Shown here: positions 10,301 through 22,184 of the stretch, one piece after another
Position numbering within the stretch: position 1 is the stretch's first letter
How the letters are laid out: every line of letters begins with the position of its first letter
From: Plasmopara viticola
Taxonomy: Eukaryota > Oomycota > Peronosporomycetes > Peronosporales > Peronosporaceae
Direction of reading: 5' to 3'
Length of the DNA: 64,000 bases
NCBI GenBank assembly: GCA_001695595.3
Contig: MBPM02000044.1
Location: forward strand, 558,001 to 622,000
Made by a program: the position numbers and the translations under genes
The notes under the pieces: model-generated
The model's database searches: none
Seen by the model: only the letters and a program-made list of their open reading frames with translations
Told to the model about the DNA's origin: nothing

Positions 10301-12082
10301 GGACCGACCGCAAGCCGTACCAAAGTCCGCGGACGCGGACTAATTTTTTAGTGCTTAAGAAAAATAATTCGGTCGCCGACAAGTACAAGCAAAACCTTTC
10401 GCAACAAAACTAAAGCCAACACCTTTTCTTATTGAGTATGGAGGTAGAGACTCCAGGAAGGGGATGATCAGGTACGCGTGGCGTTTGCACTCTCTGATCC
10501 GGGTGTATCTGATAAGGCGAATAGATGATTAAACAGGCAGCAACAAAGGCTGCCAGACGGTCAAGTCGTACAGCGATGACCATGCCAGCAACCAAGAACG
10601 TTGCTAAAACGTAGCTTTGCAATGAAGATAGCCTCTGCACCATACGCTACGCGCAGCGTAATTGTCGTCAAGACGGCCTCATCAGTAAGGGATGAGCCGT
10701 AAAAGGGTTAGTCTTATCTTTAAACTTGAGAGCCGTGCGAAAGGCATCACCCATAAACAAGAATGCCTTACGCTTTTTTCAGGGATAAATTCCGACACAG
10801 TATGCTTTGAAAAAAATAACGCAAACGCTTGAAAACAGAAAGAGTTTACGTCGGAAATAACAACTCACGGTACATTTTTCTTTTGACTTTAGTGATACCG
10901 CTGAGTACTCACCCTGGTCGCCGCACCACGAGGCATGCACCCTTGCGCAAAACGGATCAAACGAGGTACTTTTGGAGGGGTATCACTCGACTAATACAGT
11001 CCACGGCGTCGATCGGACGACTGGTTGCTTCGAGCGCCACGAAGGCTGTTTAGAGGTCACTTCTCGCGCGGTATTTCCAATTGATATATTACAATGTGGC
11101 TCTTAGAGAACTAAAAAGGCTTCAATCACCACCCAACTTTCTTTGAAATTTGTATTGTGTTTGCTTTACTCTTCGTCTGGCAGACTCTTCGTCCGGCAGA
11201 AACGTCATCACCACGCGAGTTCCCTTTCGCCCATTGTTTTTTCAATGTTTAGCCTGCCATTAAGCAACCAATGCTCAATTCAGTTACTTACGCTGCCAAA
11301 AACAGAAAGAGTGCTTCAATGAGGGGTTTCACCTCAACTACCCGTTATCTGGTTGCTCTTGTTTTGGTGGTGCTTACTGAGATAGTTGGGTGTCGCTTTT
11401 GGCAAGACAAAAGACAGGTGGTTCGCAATGTATTAATCGCGTCAAATGCGCAAATGATCAGCCCGAAATTGGGTGTGGTGAAATTTTGTGCTTTGCGTAA
11501 TTTTCCTTTCCTTTTTGCTATCCGACAGTCGCTCACTGTGTTCGGGCTCGACTCTTTCGGTATCTGCGTGGGGCCTCCCCCATAGATGTACCGTAGTCCA
11601 ATCACAATCTATATCATGAAGGTTGTACATCCTTAAGCTCACTCATCTACACGGCTTGCACTCTTTGCATTCATACTGAAATTACGTCTTTTGTGAACGC
11701 AAAAGGTCTCTATAAGACTGCTGATCGTTCTTAGGGCTCTCGTGGCGTACGTACGCGTGACGAATACGCATAGGTCATAAGACTGATGAACAACATTCCT
11801 CGTCTTTCTAACATAATCCAAGTCTTGGTGAGCGGCCGTGACGCAAAGACAAGCTTGCATAATGAAAAATTTCGAAAGATGTCTAAAATCCTTCTTAGAT
11901 CTGGGGATAGTGAACAACCGGTCACCTGATCACCGCATATCTTCCTGCAGCTATTTGACACCGTCACAGTTGATATGCACTTTTGTGAACTTTCAATAAT
12001 TGCAGGCAGCAATATTGATTGAAAATCTTGGTGCTTTTGCACTAAATATATCTACGTAGCAATCCCAGCAAACAATGAATTT
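10301..12082. other. Gene-poor stretch with one short ORF carrying a signal-peptide-like start
   Basis: No gene is well supported. A plus-strand ORF from the ATG at 11319 to 11585 (88 residues) begins with a basic n-region and a hydrophobic core (LVALVLVVLTEIVG) that could be a signal peptide, but what follows has no RXLR, dEER or other effector motif. A minus-strand ORF at 10410-10643 is hydrophobic and unrecognised. A 16-bp tandem duplication lies at about 11169-11200. Confidence 0.4.
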
Positions 12083-14246
12083 TTACTTCTCCGTCGGAAC
12101 ATTGATTCCGATCTTTGTAAGCAGAGCAGCTGTGTCCGGTGTGGCTATATAAGCGAGAGACTATTGTTAGATATTTTGGGCAGCAACATTATCAAGTACA
12201 CCAGCACGTACGTACCAGAAACTGATAAGTCGAAGGGCGAGTCAGGACCGTCTGAATTAAAATGCTGTGCTCGACGCTTTCGCTTTGGTGTAGAGCATTC
12301 TGGACACTCAATTAGAGACAGCGCTGTCTGCTCACAATGAGAAGGCAAAGTGGCCTCACCTGGAGTCTCAAAATATCGATCACGTTTGGTAATCTGCGAA
12401 AAAGACAAAGGTGGCACATCAATGCATACACGAGGCAAACCGATGACTGCATCTTACCTCGAATTCCAATCGGTCTTTATCAAGTTTAAGTGCTTGTTCT
12501 TGCAAAAGTTGGCGTTCCTTCGCCAAATTTTGGCGAATCGATTCAAGTTCAGCCTTTTCCTGCTTTAGCTCTTCATCGAAATATTCATTAGGCGAGCTCC
12601 TGACACCGATTGCATTAGCATTCATCGATTCAGTATGTGTTGCCTCAAATTGGCTTATCCTTTCGCTAGCTTTGCCCATCAATGCATGTGGTGCTAACGA
12701 AGCTTGGAGTAGCTGATCTTGGTCATTGATAATGGTATGTGCGTCGTCCAGCTTTTCACGCAATCGCTTGATAATTTCTTTGTCGCTTCGTGCCTCAACA
12801 GATGGCAGCTCATTGCGAATGACATGCTCAAGCTGCTTTAACTTTTCGTCCAAAGCCTTCATCGATGCTGAAATAAAGTTGGGAATACTATCCTTTGTGG
12901 CCATGTTAAATGGCGTCGGGACAAAGTCGTCAATAGGAGCACTGGCCAATTTATCAAGTTCTTCAGCGTCACCCTCTAGATTCTTTCTGTGCACATATTA
13001 TTCATACACGTTAGCTTTTGGACAGCGACCAACTGATCTGACGACAGTACGAAGCAAAGTTTTCAGCTTACTGAGCAAGAAAGAGTCGGACAGCTTTCTT
13101 GTACTGCGACGTTAGCGATTCCAAATGGTGCTGCAGCGAATCATAGTTTTTTGCCAAGGCTTCGTTGTCCAGTAACAATTCGGCTTTCTTTCTTTCGAGG
13201 TTATTCAAAATCTGCCTCGTAAGCTTGTTTTCTTGGGATGCTTTATCACTTAAAGCTTCCTTTCTTTCACGAAACCCATTGAGAGTCTTCGCTATTACCA
13301 TACCCTAAACGACTTCAATCATAAACACAAACAGCTTCAACAGAATCTTGGCGTTTAACATACCCGTTTTTCTTTAGAAGCTCGCACCACAACATCCTGC
13401 AAAGTTTTCTTCAAGCGCGCATATTCCACATCTTTCCTTCTTAAATGCGCTTTATACGCTGCCTCTACCCCTTGCAACCTGTACCCACGATCATAGTAAT
13501 TCGTGCCATCATTGACCCATTACAGCACAAATGTCGTACCTTGTGCAATGAATTTCCAGCGCTTTTTTCTCTGTCTGTGCCGACCTTCTTTCTGCATTAA
13601 AATTCTTTTCTTTAGCTAAGAATAAATTCTCTTTTCGTGCCAAATCTTGTTTCAGCGTCTCAATGTCTGCAGTCAGTGTCTGCACGATAGAACTTTTTCT
13701 CTCCAGTTGCTTCTCGACTTTGCTCAACTTTTCACTCAATCGGTTCTGATGGTCCAACTCGCGATTCCTTACATAAAGCAGATAGCTTACCAAGTCCATA
13801 ACATTTCTAAGTTCACACTCGGCCTGCTTCTGCTCCTCTGTACGTTGCATTGTTTCCACAGTCACTAGGTTCCACGCTTTTGTTAAATCGAGGGTACAGA
13901 CTCGGTCAAGGTCATCCGCTGCGTCTTTTTCTCTCGCGAGATACTTCCTCGTGCCATTCTCTGGACCGCAAGAACGTAATTCCAACATTGATGATAGTGC
14001 CACTACGTGCTGCAACTGCTCATTTAAATACGCTTGATTCTCTATCAGGGTCTGAACTTTCGGCAATCGCCATGTCAAGTTGCTAGAGTCCACACTGGGT
14101 TCACAACTACTGCTCTTCCTCTCATCCTCAATCGAAGATTCCTCGGCGCATGAACGTCTCATTTCTTGAAAAGCAGAGCTTGAGTTTATAGTGTAAATTT
14201 TGTTGCTATGTTCCTCACGGATTCGACGCAGTCGCCCGTCGTCCAT
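12083..14246 (-). CDS. Coiled-coil protein of unknown function, six exons
   Basis: Predicted exons (minus strand): 14246-13540, 13478-13364, 13304-13072, 12986-12458, 12393-12216 and 12144-12083. All introns are 59-85 bp with GT..AG ends, and phases add up to 607 residues ending NVPTEK. Most of the protein is predicted coiled coil: Glu/Lys/Leu heptads run through the second half of exon 1 (LSEKLSKVEKQLERK region), exons 2-3 and exon 4 (KLKQLEHVI, LAKERQLLQEQALKLDKD). Exon 5 has a short CxxC (ECPEC) followed by a basic KRKRR. No catalytic domain is visible. It is head-to-head with a TTLL12-like gene 103 bp away, so a cytoskeletal, centrosomal or flagellar role is possible, but this is inference from context. 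Confidence 0.75.
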
Positions 14247-14349
14247 GCTGCAGACGGTGTTTCTTGGTAAAAAAATAGTGTAGTGATTGTATGAATTACC
14301 TCTAATCTTTAAGTGTCACTAAAAATTAAGACGCGAAAGCCACACGATA
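14247..14349. promoter_or_regulatory. Probable bidirectional promoter, coiled-coil gene / TTLL12-like gene
   Basis: Only 103 bp separate the two divergent ATGs (14246 on minus, 14350 on plus). Both genes must take their core promoter from this space or from within each other's 5' end. I see no clear oomycete initiator or TATA-like match. Confidence 0.45.
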
Positions 14350-16436
14350 ATGGAGCACGAGATGCAGACGTTTCTCTACCAACACCAGGCGCAGCTAGTG
14401 GCGGCGCAAGTACCTGAGCGGCTGTGGCCAGTGGCGTACTATAAACTCAAGTAGAAGCTCCAGTGTAATTATACTCAATTGAAGCTAGTGTGCGGACTAA
14501 TTATTTGAATGGTGTCAACTCGATTGCAGGCACGAAGTTTTTGATGCAGGCAGCTACTTGTATCTTGCTCGTGACGAGGATCAAGATCTTCACGCTGTCG
14601 TGCGGGACGATGTGGACTTAGCAACCATGCAACCGGATTCCGACGAAGCATTGTTTTTGGTTGACCACGCTTGGACGTTCACAGCTGACAAGGTGCGCGA
14701 GCAGCTCAAAGCTGTGCCAAAACTACTGGAGCGCATGGGGAATCTGATGCAAGTGAAAGATACTGTGGAGGAAGAACGTGTGGCGGCTGTTGCTGACCGT
14801 GTGTGGCGTTATGCCAACACGTACCGTCTTGGCAACGTCAAGCCTGAAGACGCGTCGCCGATCTGGTACGTCATGGACGAAGTAGGGTCGGCCATTGAGC
14901 ACAGTGACGTACCCAATGTGCGCATGGTGCCGTTCTTTTTTGGTCCATCGCGATCTGCTTTTTCGCTCGTATGGACTGTAAATCCCATTAAAAGCGGTGA
15001 CTTTCTATCGCGCGACTACTTTCCAGAGTTTGCATCGAATCCCGCTATGCATACTGCACTGCTTGCTGCCTTGTTCTACGAGCCTGGTCGGGCCGAAAGT
15101 CCGTATCTTGATGAGCTCGAGGCTATTGTTGCTACACGCAAGCAGAACTATGCACTGGAAAAGGCTCGCGCGAGATTCAACGCCATCGTCAGCCGTGACT
15201 CGGAGACGGCCCCGGATCCAGCGACAACTGTCACATCCATTCCGCTTTCTACTCTTGTGACGAGCTCGGATCCGCTTCGTGTGTGTTCTGGTACGTTTCA
15301 TATCTTCTGTTGTGCCTGCCTTTGTCTGACACTTCAACAATTCCACCCGTCAGATTTAAAATTGCTGCACGACAACTTGACTCACCCGCGCTTTGTCCTC
15401 GTGAACAATGAAGACGAAGCTCAAGTGGTGTGGTGGACTCACCATTTAAAAGACTTTCCAAAGTATACGACAAATGAACGCGTGCAGATTATAAACCAGT
15501 TTCCAAACGAAAAGATTCTTACGTGTAAGGACTTGCTTTACGAAATGTGCAAGCTGTACGTACGTCGTGCTTTTAGATTTTCTCTTTCCACATGCATGAT
15601 CGTGTCGCTTGGTGTATAGACAAAATGGTGGTGTACAGCCCGACTGGCTCGCAGAGACGTACAACATGACCAGCGAGTTCCCTGAGCTTATAAGTCAATT
15701 CATTCACCGGGATCTGGTCGCTCACCAAAACGGCGACGACGATGACGAGGCGAATCATTGGATTTGCAAGCCCTGGAACATGGCACGCTCGATTGACACG
15801 TGCATTGCGCAGAATGCGCCACACCTCGCGCGATTGACCGAAACGGGACCTAAGGTCGCATGCAAGTACATCCATCGTCCATTGTTAATCGACCAACGCA
15901 AGTTTGACATTCGCTTCTTAGTGATGGTCAAGTCAACGGAGCCGCTGGAACTCAGCCTAAGCGGTGTGTACTGGCTACGAGTTGCAAACAAGGAGTTTAC
16001 TATGGACAATTTCCACGACTTTGAAAAGCATTTCACCGTCATGAATTACTCGGACTTTGCCGTTCGCATCATGGACAATGCTGAATTTATCAAGCGATTC
16101 GACAATGAGTACCCGAGCGAAGAGTGGTCCACCGTGTACACTGACATTTGCAATTGTATCAAAAAGATGTTTGAATTCGCCACGGCCCATCCTCCACCCC
16201 TTGGTCTCGGTCGCTGTACAAAGTCGCGGGCGCTCTACGGTGTGGATGTCATGCTCTCGTGGGAGGCTGACGAGGAGACTGGCGAGGAACGGTTGCGTCC
16301 AATCATCCTGGAAACGAACTTTCAGCCCGATTGCACACGTGCTTGCAAATACTTTCCGAGCTTTTACAACGACCTCATGAACGTACTCGTGCTTGATCGA
16401 CCGGAGGAGACCGTACACGGCTGCGTGCGCCTCTAG
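14350..16436 (+). CDS. TTLL12: Tubulin-tyrosine ligase-like protein 12 homologue
   Basis: Predicted exons 14350-14450, 14530-15290, 15354-15555 and 15620-16436, with introns of 79, 63 and 64 bp and consistent phase, give 626 residues; human TTLL12 has 644. The N-terminal half follows TTLL12 closely: VPERLWP, then KHEVFDAG across the first intron, FLVDHAWTF, LLERMGNLM and PIWYVMDEVGS, the region known to hold a SET-like domain. The C-terminal half is the TTL ATP-grasp-like domain, with KYIHRPLL, DQRKFDIRF near residue 449 and LETNFQPDC near 587, the Asp and E-x-N of the nucleotide/Mg site. In animals TTLL12 lacks clear ligase activity and affects tubulin detyrosination and histone marks, so a ligase reaction should not be assumed. 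Confidence 0.9.
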
Positions 16437-16591
16437 TGTGTTTTCGTCAATCTACAGCTTGGCAATCTCTTTCTTTTTCGTCCAATCGCTGATGCAGTTT
16501 GATACTCTATTTAGCCAATCCCACTGCGTAACGATTAACCGCCCTGAATAGCATTTGTCAATAGAGTGTGTGTGCTCAGTTGGTTAACGGC

Positions 16592-18838
16592 ATGGACGTC
16601 CACGCTCTGCACTATGGCCAGAAGGTGCGGCTGGCAACTCGCTCTGCTTACATAGAGGGTGGCACTGTCTCTGCACTAGAGTTAGGCATTGGCTTTTACG
16701 AGAAGAATGGACGCCACGGTATATTGAGCTGCGTGCCGCCACTCGGCCCCAAATTGCAGCAACTTTTTACAGAGGACGAGTTTCTTGTGCTGCATCCGAG
16801 CAACAAACGGTCGCAAGGGGAAACAGTGCTGTATGGAGAGCCACTGGTTTTGATGAATCAGCATGGAATGGTCTGGAACAACAAGACGGGCGGCATTACG
16901 GGCTACGTGGGACCAAGACCACGCGGCGTGCCTGGTGAGATCTTCGTGTGTTTCACAAAGGTGCCAGGCGATGTTGGAGTGACTAAAAGCAACAAGAAGG
17001 ACAGAGGCAACAAGGTGGATAAATTGCTATCTCGAGCGTCCTTTTCGGCAGCGTCGGCGTCGGACAGTTTGTCCGTGTCGGAGGATCTCGAGACGGAGAC
17101 AAGTCCAGTGTACTTTGGAGACACGAATGTAGCGATCACGGTGATTGAGTCCAATCGCCATTCTCAAATGTATAACAAAAGACTGAGTAATTTTAAAAAA
17201 CCTACAAGCCGCATCGTCGGGGGATACATTTGCTGCGACGGCAAAGGCACAGAGCTAAGGTTTTCGATTTGGCCGACCAAACCCAAGATCGAAAAGATCT
17301 CGATGCTTAACAAGCTTATTGCGCCCTATCATTACGGCCAGAAAATTGCTTTGCCTTTTTCACTGCTGGAGAGCATGGCCAAGAGGTCGGAAAATGCAAA
17401 TGTCAATACTGACAAGGATACCGATGTGTTTTTTCAATTGTCAAACGGAGCGGAGGCGGTGGTGCCTGGTGCATCATTGCAAAAGAAAATGCTGGATCAT
17501 GCCAAGCTTTGCGCATCGAATGGAGACGAATCCGAGTCTGTTTTTGAGGTGCCACTTCGGAATGGACCTGGCCTGTTGGTTTTGCGGCTAGTGGGTAATG
17601 TACCTCAAACAATATTGAGAAGGCTTGCCATGAAGGATTTAAAACACCGCCCGGTTCCGAAGACTAAGCGCAGTTTGATGTTATTCTACCATGTGTCAAG
17701 TCTCTTGCGGCGGGTGCCCGTGTCTATCTTTGCACTATTTTATGCAGTGATCACCCATCACTTTTGGGGCGCTTTTAGCACGATGGAGGAAGGTCTGCGT
17801 CGTGAACTTGTTGTGCTTGTCCTGGTCGTACTCCCCGCATTTTACGTTTCGGTGAAGATGGATCACCCACTTTCAGCACTCTTCCAGCCACCCGTCTTTG
17901 AGGTGGAAGCGGTCGATGAGAGGGACTATTTGAGTCCTCCAGCTAGTGGAACGCTGAAACTTATTGTGGCTGAGTATCTTTTTGCTTCAAATTCACCAAA
18001 AAGCAACGGAAGCGTCGATCATTCAAACCCAACACAAACAACAACGTCAAAGAACGGAAATTCCATCACTGCATTAGAGGCCACGGGCTCAGTCCCGATG
18101 CGGTTTATTCTCGCCGAAAAGGGAGATGAAGCAAAAGCGTTGGAGCGATACAATGAAACTACGGAATGGCGACGCGCTGAGGGTGTGGATTTTCTGCTTG
18201 AAAAGCCTAATCCGCATTTTAATATCATCAAGGAAAATTACCCTCATTACTACCACAAACGCGGCAAAAATGGCGAACCTGTGTACTATGAAAAGCCGGG
18301 TAAGATTAACTTGAAAGCGTTAAAAGGTGCTGGTCTCACACTGGACGATCTGATGCATAACTACCTCATGATCACGGAATTCTTGTGGCAAGTGATTGAA
18401 CAAGATGATAACTGCAAAGGGATCTCGGTACTGGATGTAGACGGAATTGGTATATCAGATTTTGCTGGTGAAGCCGTCGAGTACGTTCGAAAGGCTGCTT
18501 CGGTGTCGGGTAAGCATTACCCAGAGCGATGTGCGTACATCTTCGTGATCAATGTGCCGTCCTGGTTCAGTATGATCTGGAATACAGTAAAGGGCATGGT
18601 AGACGACGTGACTCGTGAGAAGGTGATTATTGTTCGCGGAAAGAAGAAAATTCTGGAGGCACTATCCGAACGCATTCCAGTAGAGAATATACCTGTTGAA
18701 TACGGTGGAACGAGCGATGGCAAGTCACCCGAGGAAGATTTGCTGTTTAAACTTATGGCCCATGCGAACAGCGTTGAAGGCACTTCGAACTCTAATCCTA
18801 TTGGTGAGATTTTGAAGAAAAAGCCGATCAAGCACTGA
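16592..18838 (+). CDS. Membrane-anchored SEC14-like (CRAL-TRIO) lipid-transfer protein
   Basis: Single exon of 748 residues from the ATG at 16592; the frame is open a little further upstream but without another ATG. Residues about 502-712 form a CRAL-TRIO module: an N-terminal helical part (EWRRAEGVDFLL), YHKRGKNGEPVYYEKPGKI, then VLDVDGIGISDF and YPERCAYIFVINVPSWFSMIW, the lipid-binding SEC14 fold. Two hydrophobic segments at about 373-394 and 404-420 are likely membrane helices placed just before it. The first 120 residues (LHYGQKVRL, GFYEKNG, HGMVWNN) are beta-rich and resemble beta-trefoil/MIR-like repeats, a tentative reading. The likely role is phosphoinositide or other lipid exchange at a membrane. 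It follows the TTLL12 gene by 155 bp on the same strand. Confidence 0.8.
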   Translation: MDVHALHYGQKVRLATRSAYIEGGTVSALELGIGFYEKNGRHGILSCVPPLGPKLQQLFTEDEFLVLHPSNKRSQGETVLYGEPLVLMNQHGMVWNNKTGGITGYVGPRPRGVPGEIFVCFTKVPGDVGVTKSNKKDRGNKVDKLLSRASFSAASASDSLSVSEDLETETSPVYFGDTNVAITVIESNRHSQMYNKRLSNFKKPTSRIVGGYICCDGKGTELRFSIWPTKPKIEKISMLNKLIAPYHYGQKIALPFSLLESMAKRSENANVNTDKDTDVFFQLSNGAEAVVPGASLQKKMLDHAKLCASNGDESESVFEVPLRNGPGLLVLRLVGNVPQTILRRLAMKDLKHRPVPKTKRSLMLFYHVSSLLRRVPVSIFALFYAVITHHFWGAFSTMEEGLRRELVVLVLVVLPAFYVSVKMDHPLSALFQPPVFEVEAVDERDYLSPPASGTLKLIVAEYLFASNSPKSNGSVDHSNPTQTTTSKNGNSITALEATGSVPMRFILAEKGDEAKALERYNETTEWRRAEGVDFLLEKPNPHFNIIKENYPHYYHKRGKNGEPVYYEKPGKINLKALKGAGLTLDDLMHNYLMITEFLWQVIEQDDNCKGISVLDVDGIGISDFAGEAVEYVRKAASVSGKHYPERCAYIFVINVPSWFSMIWNTVKGMVDDVTREKVIIVRGKKKILEALSERIPVENIPVEYGGTSDGKSPEEDLLFKLMAHANSVEGTSNSNPIGEILKKKPIKH

Positions 18839-20984
18839 CTTTATAGCCTTGACCACATATTTTATCTTTATATAAAACGACCACTCGGCGTTTGTTGTGT
18901 AATTTACTACATGGGGTAATATCACATACAGCGTCGACGAAAGGGCCGATGCTAGTGCAGGCATAGAAAAGTAACGGAAGTTGTTAAGCTTTTTGCTAAT
19001 AAAACAACGCCAGACACCATTTAAAAATGGGTAAGTGAAACATATGTTTTATGTTATCCTACAAGCACCTTGCCGGATTCATATCGGTTTGCGTACTGAG
19101 GCGACATTAAATTGCGGGAATGAAAATGGTAGGACCAAAACACATACATATAAGCAAATCAGTCTTTGAGGTACACTAGCTCTCCGGTAGATCTTATATC
19201 TTCCTGCGCGCTTTTCCTATGCAAAGAGCTGTGCAAATTGTCAGCCCTCGCAGCGTTTGCAAACCTACGCACTCAAATTGTCTACCTGAATTTTGTAAAG
19301 TTTTTGGGAGGGATTAAAACATGTTGAACGAGCAATTTGGGCTGCTCAAATGACGGGATGGGCTTCTATGGGCCTGCGAAGGCGGCTTAAATGCGTAACG
19401 GCATTCAGCCAAATTTAATGTTCAAGGGCTCAGGTAGCACAGGCTCCGGAGGCCCTGGAGGTCCATGTTGTCCTAAGATATAATCAAGCAGCAGCACTGC
19501 TGTTTCAACACAATCGACAAAGTCGGTACATCCCATTTTGTGCAATCGGTCTAAAACTCCACATCACCTGTGCCACCTGATCAGACCGAGAACAAAATCC
19601 GTTTAACGGACTGCAAGCAGCGCAATAACATGCGGCCGCCTTCTGTATGATTTTAATCTTTCTCACGTGCGTACATATGTTCTGACCAACTTCTGCGAGC
19701 TTGGGGCTGCTTTTTCAAGCCATACGTCGTTTCTCGATCAAGATGATCGTCAAGCGGTGTTTGTTGAGTCTAAAAAGATTGTTGGATGTCTACCTTTATT
19801 AACATGTAAATTCACCACACGCAGTAGGTCATCGTGTAATACATCAGCCCGGCTTTCATAAATTTACAATTTGGTCTCTCTGATTCACTTTTTAAGATTA
19901 TCTCTCCCCAGAGCCTTTATATCGCGCATATGCACCATGCTAGATCCGATACAGCCATGGCCACAATCGTTATATGAGCCCGCTTATAGTCTAAGAAATG
20001 CGGTAGCGCGTAAAGCGAAGCTCTTTTGGCTTCACTTCACCTCAAAACTATATTTCCCGTACAAGCAGAGTCTCATTATTGTTCTTGACAGTCTGCAAAA
20101 AGATTGTGTCGCAGTGCTAGTCATTTACGACAAGCACACCAAGTTTACTGTAAAGTGCACGATGCGCTACAAATCCTAAGTTTTTTTACCCAGAACGGTA
20201 GCGTAAAGTGATGCGTCTTACTCTCTTAAACAAGTATCATCTCGAGCATTGAATGAAGGCCTTTTGCTAAGGGTGTCATATTCATTAGTTGGTGATGCAC
20301 ATCTTTATCGGGTGGTAACCCCGAAGGAGCTTTTCATGAAACCACACCCCGGTATGGCTTCACCAAGATTGAAATTTGGCTTCTTCCTCTAAAAGCTTTT
20401 TGCCTTTCGAGACTACATTCACGTTATGCCGCAAGTGCTGTCTTCTTCGACCACTGCTTAGGTGCTATAGTGCCACTAAAGTGCAGTAATAAATGCTATT
20501 TTGCTTGGAGCCAACCACGTCATCCATGACACGCAGCAGGTAATGTGGCCTACAAGCACCGCTAATTATCAAATTTATCACTTCAAGCGCAAATGTGTAT
20601 CCTGCATTGGCCTTTAGCCTATAATGCCAGCCATGGTATGCAGCAAGTGATGTGTCTTACTAAAAGTACTCTGTGGCTTGCATGCCATTTCACAATTTGG
20701 ACTGTTAGTCAGTGTGTAATTTGCTGCATTTCAATGTCCCGCACGCTCACTGACTCGGTCCAATGTCCGAACCAATAACGCTTCTATTCCCTAGTAATAG
20801 AGGGCTTCTAAATTACCAAAGCTCTGCTTATAGCAAAGCGCAGGGCACCCAAAACTTTTGATTTTCAGGCAATTCGGGGTTTGTGACGCTTTAATCACGT
20901 TATATCCATAAAGTTGTCATGCCGCGCATCCAGGTATAAAACGTAATCGCGCACGACACTATTGTAGTCGCCAAACTTAACATC
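18839..20984. other. Gene-poor stretch with a dispersed repeat
   Basis: No supported gene. It includes repeat copy A (19170-19445) and a weak ORF near 19871-20179 that lacks an ATG start and any motif. Confidence 0.5.
19170..19445 (+). repeat. Old dispersed repeat, copy A
   Basis: Three blocks match copy B at 26948-27265 in the same order and direction. The first is CTCCGGtAGATCTTAtATCTT followed by CCTGCGC. The middle block has GAGCAgTTTG-type sequence then GGCTTCTA. The end block is AAGGGCTCAGGyAGyACA. The copies are highly diverged. Neither end has terminal repeats that I can define, so this could be an old solo LTR or another non-coding repeat. Confidence 0.45.
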
Positions 20985-21718
20985 TTCGGAATTTGGCCTT
21001 CGCTCGTGTAGCGAGTCAACTAGTGACGAAGTTACGCTAAAGTGCTTGAAAAGCCTCAAGTTTTGGCCTAACGCTTTTGATAGTGAAGCGTCGAGCGTAA
21101 TTTTTCGACACAGCGGATACAAGAAGAACAGACCATAGTTTAGAGCGGCTGGCTCAGCCACCATCAAACCAAGCGAGCTAACACAAGCCGTGTAATTGAA
21201 CACGGAGCTCCTTGAGGTTAGTCTTTTTGGTGTTCAGTGTTTCTCTGCGGCTCAAATAATTATTTTCTGGCAGAAAGCCATACCGCTTCAGCTGGGTGTT
21301 GCTCGTCTTCCGCGACATGCCACACGACTGGCTGGCCGTGGGACTTCTTTTTGTTAATCTTGACACGTTTGGCAGAGAGGACATCTCAATCACAGATGGC
21401 GGAGGGCGCCACAAAAAAAGCTTCGACAAATGCCCATACATAATTCACAGCTCACTGGTCCACCTTCTTTGAGAGTCGGAGCCGTCGGAAGGCCTTGGCC
21501 TTGTCAGCCTCGAATCGTTTCGCCTGAAAGATATGCATGGCATTTTGTGCCAATCCTTCGTCGGGGTCGCGCCCTTGCAAAGACAATTTGTCAAGACGAT
21601 GACTGCAAAATCTTCGATGGAGATGTACGAGCCATTCCGTCTAGCAGGCGTCATGGCTTTTGGTTTAATTTATATATTTTTCGCACTCTGGCGAGTTGCA
21701 AGAAAATGTGTCCGCTAA
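20985..21718 (+). pseudogene. Possible decayed membrane-protein gene, unidentified
   Basis: On the plus strand one frame stays open from about 20985 with two stops (near 21137 and 21193), shifts frame near 21296, and continues with one stop (near 21470) to 21718. The peptides look natural (FRDMPHDWLAVGLLFVNLD, then SFRLKDMHGILCQSFVGVAP) and end with a hydrophobic segment GVMAFGLIYIFFALW and a basic tail. The opposite strand also has ORFs of 102 and 87 codons here, so the coding strand is not certain. The copia element inserted 135 bp downstream. Confidence 0.3.
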
Positions 21719-21853
21719 AAGGCAAGCGTTGGCTGATGCTTCAGCACATTTCAGGTAAAAGAAATTGCCGCTACACTCAAATATTTCACGCGAGTGTCCA
21801 CCTGCACGAAGCTTCTAAAATAGAGTACCCTTCCAAACCAATGCAGACATCAT

Positions 21854-22129
21854 TGTTGTATAAGATGCTGGCGAAGAAACGCCTCGACCAGCGACTGCGT
21901 ATCGGTAAGTACCGGTAACTGCAATCAGTTGATGACTGCTTGGAGGAGCCGGTTCAAGATGGGCAAAAGATCGATCTTGAATGGGAAGATGATTGCGCTC
22001 GGATGGTGAGTCGTTTTGATTGGCTAAGATGAATCATTGGCATAGAGGTAGCATGTAGTTTCGAACTAAGGACCTTTAGATTATTTTCACTTTGCATTTT
22101 ACCAACTAGTGCACACTTGACCTTCTTCA
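21854..22129 (+). repeat. 5' LTR of copia element
   Basis: A 276-bp direct repeat of the 3' LTR. It begins TGTTGTATAAGATGCTGG and ends GACCTTCTTCA. The target duplication ATCAT lies immediately upstream. Confidence 0.93.
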
Positions 22130-22145
22130 GATTATGAGCCCAAGT
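22130..22145 (+). other. Copia primer-binding site
   Basis: TTATGAGCCCAAG lies one or two bases inside the 5' LTR. It resembles the internal initiator-tRNA type primer site used by copia elements rather than a tRNA 3' end. It overlaps the first ATG at 22134, which favours the ATG at 22185 as the gag start. Confidence 0.5.
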
Positions 22146-22184
22146 TTCGTCTTCCCAAACTCCGACACCGACTTTGCCCTTGCC

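Noticed and set aside
15005..16042. Minus-strand ORFs over the TTLL12-like gene
   Set aside because: Antisense shadows of a well-conserved gene.
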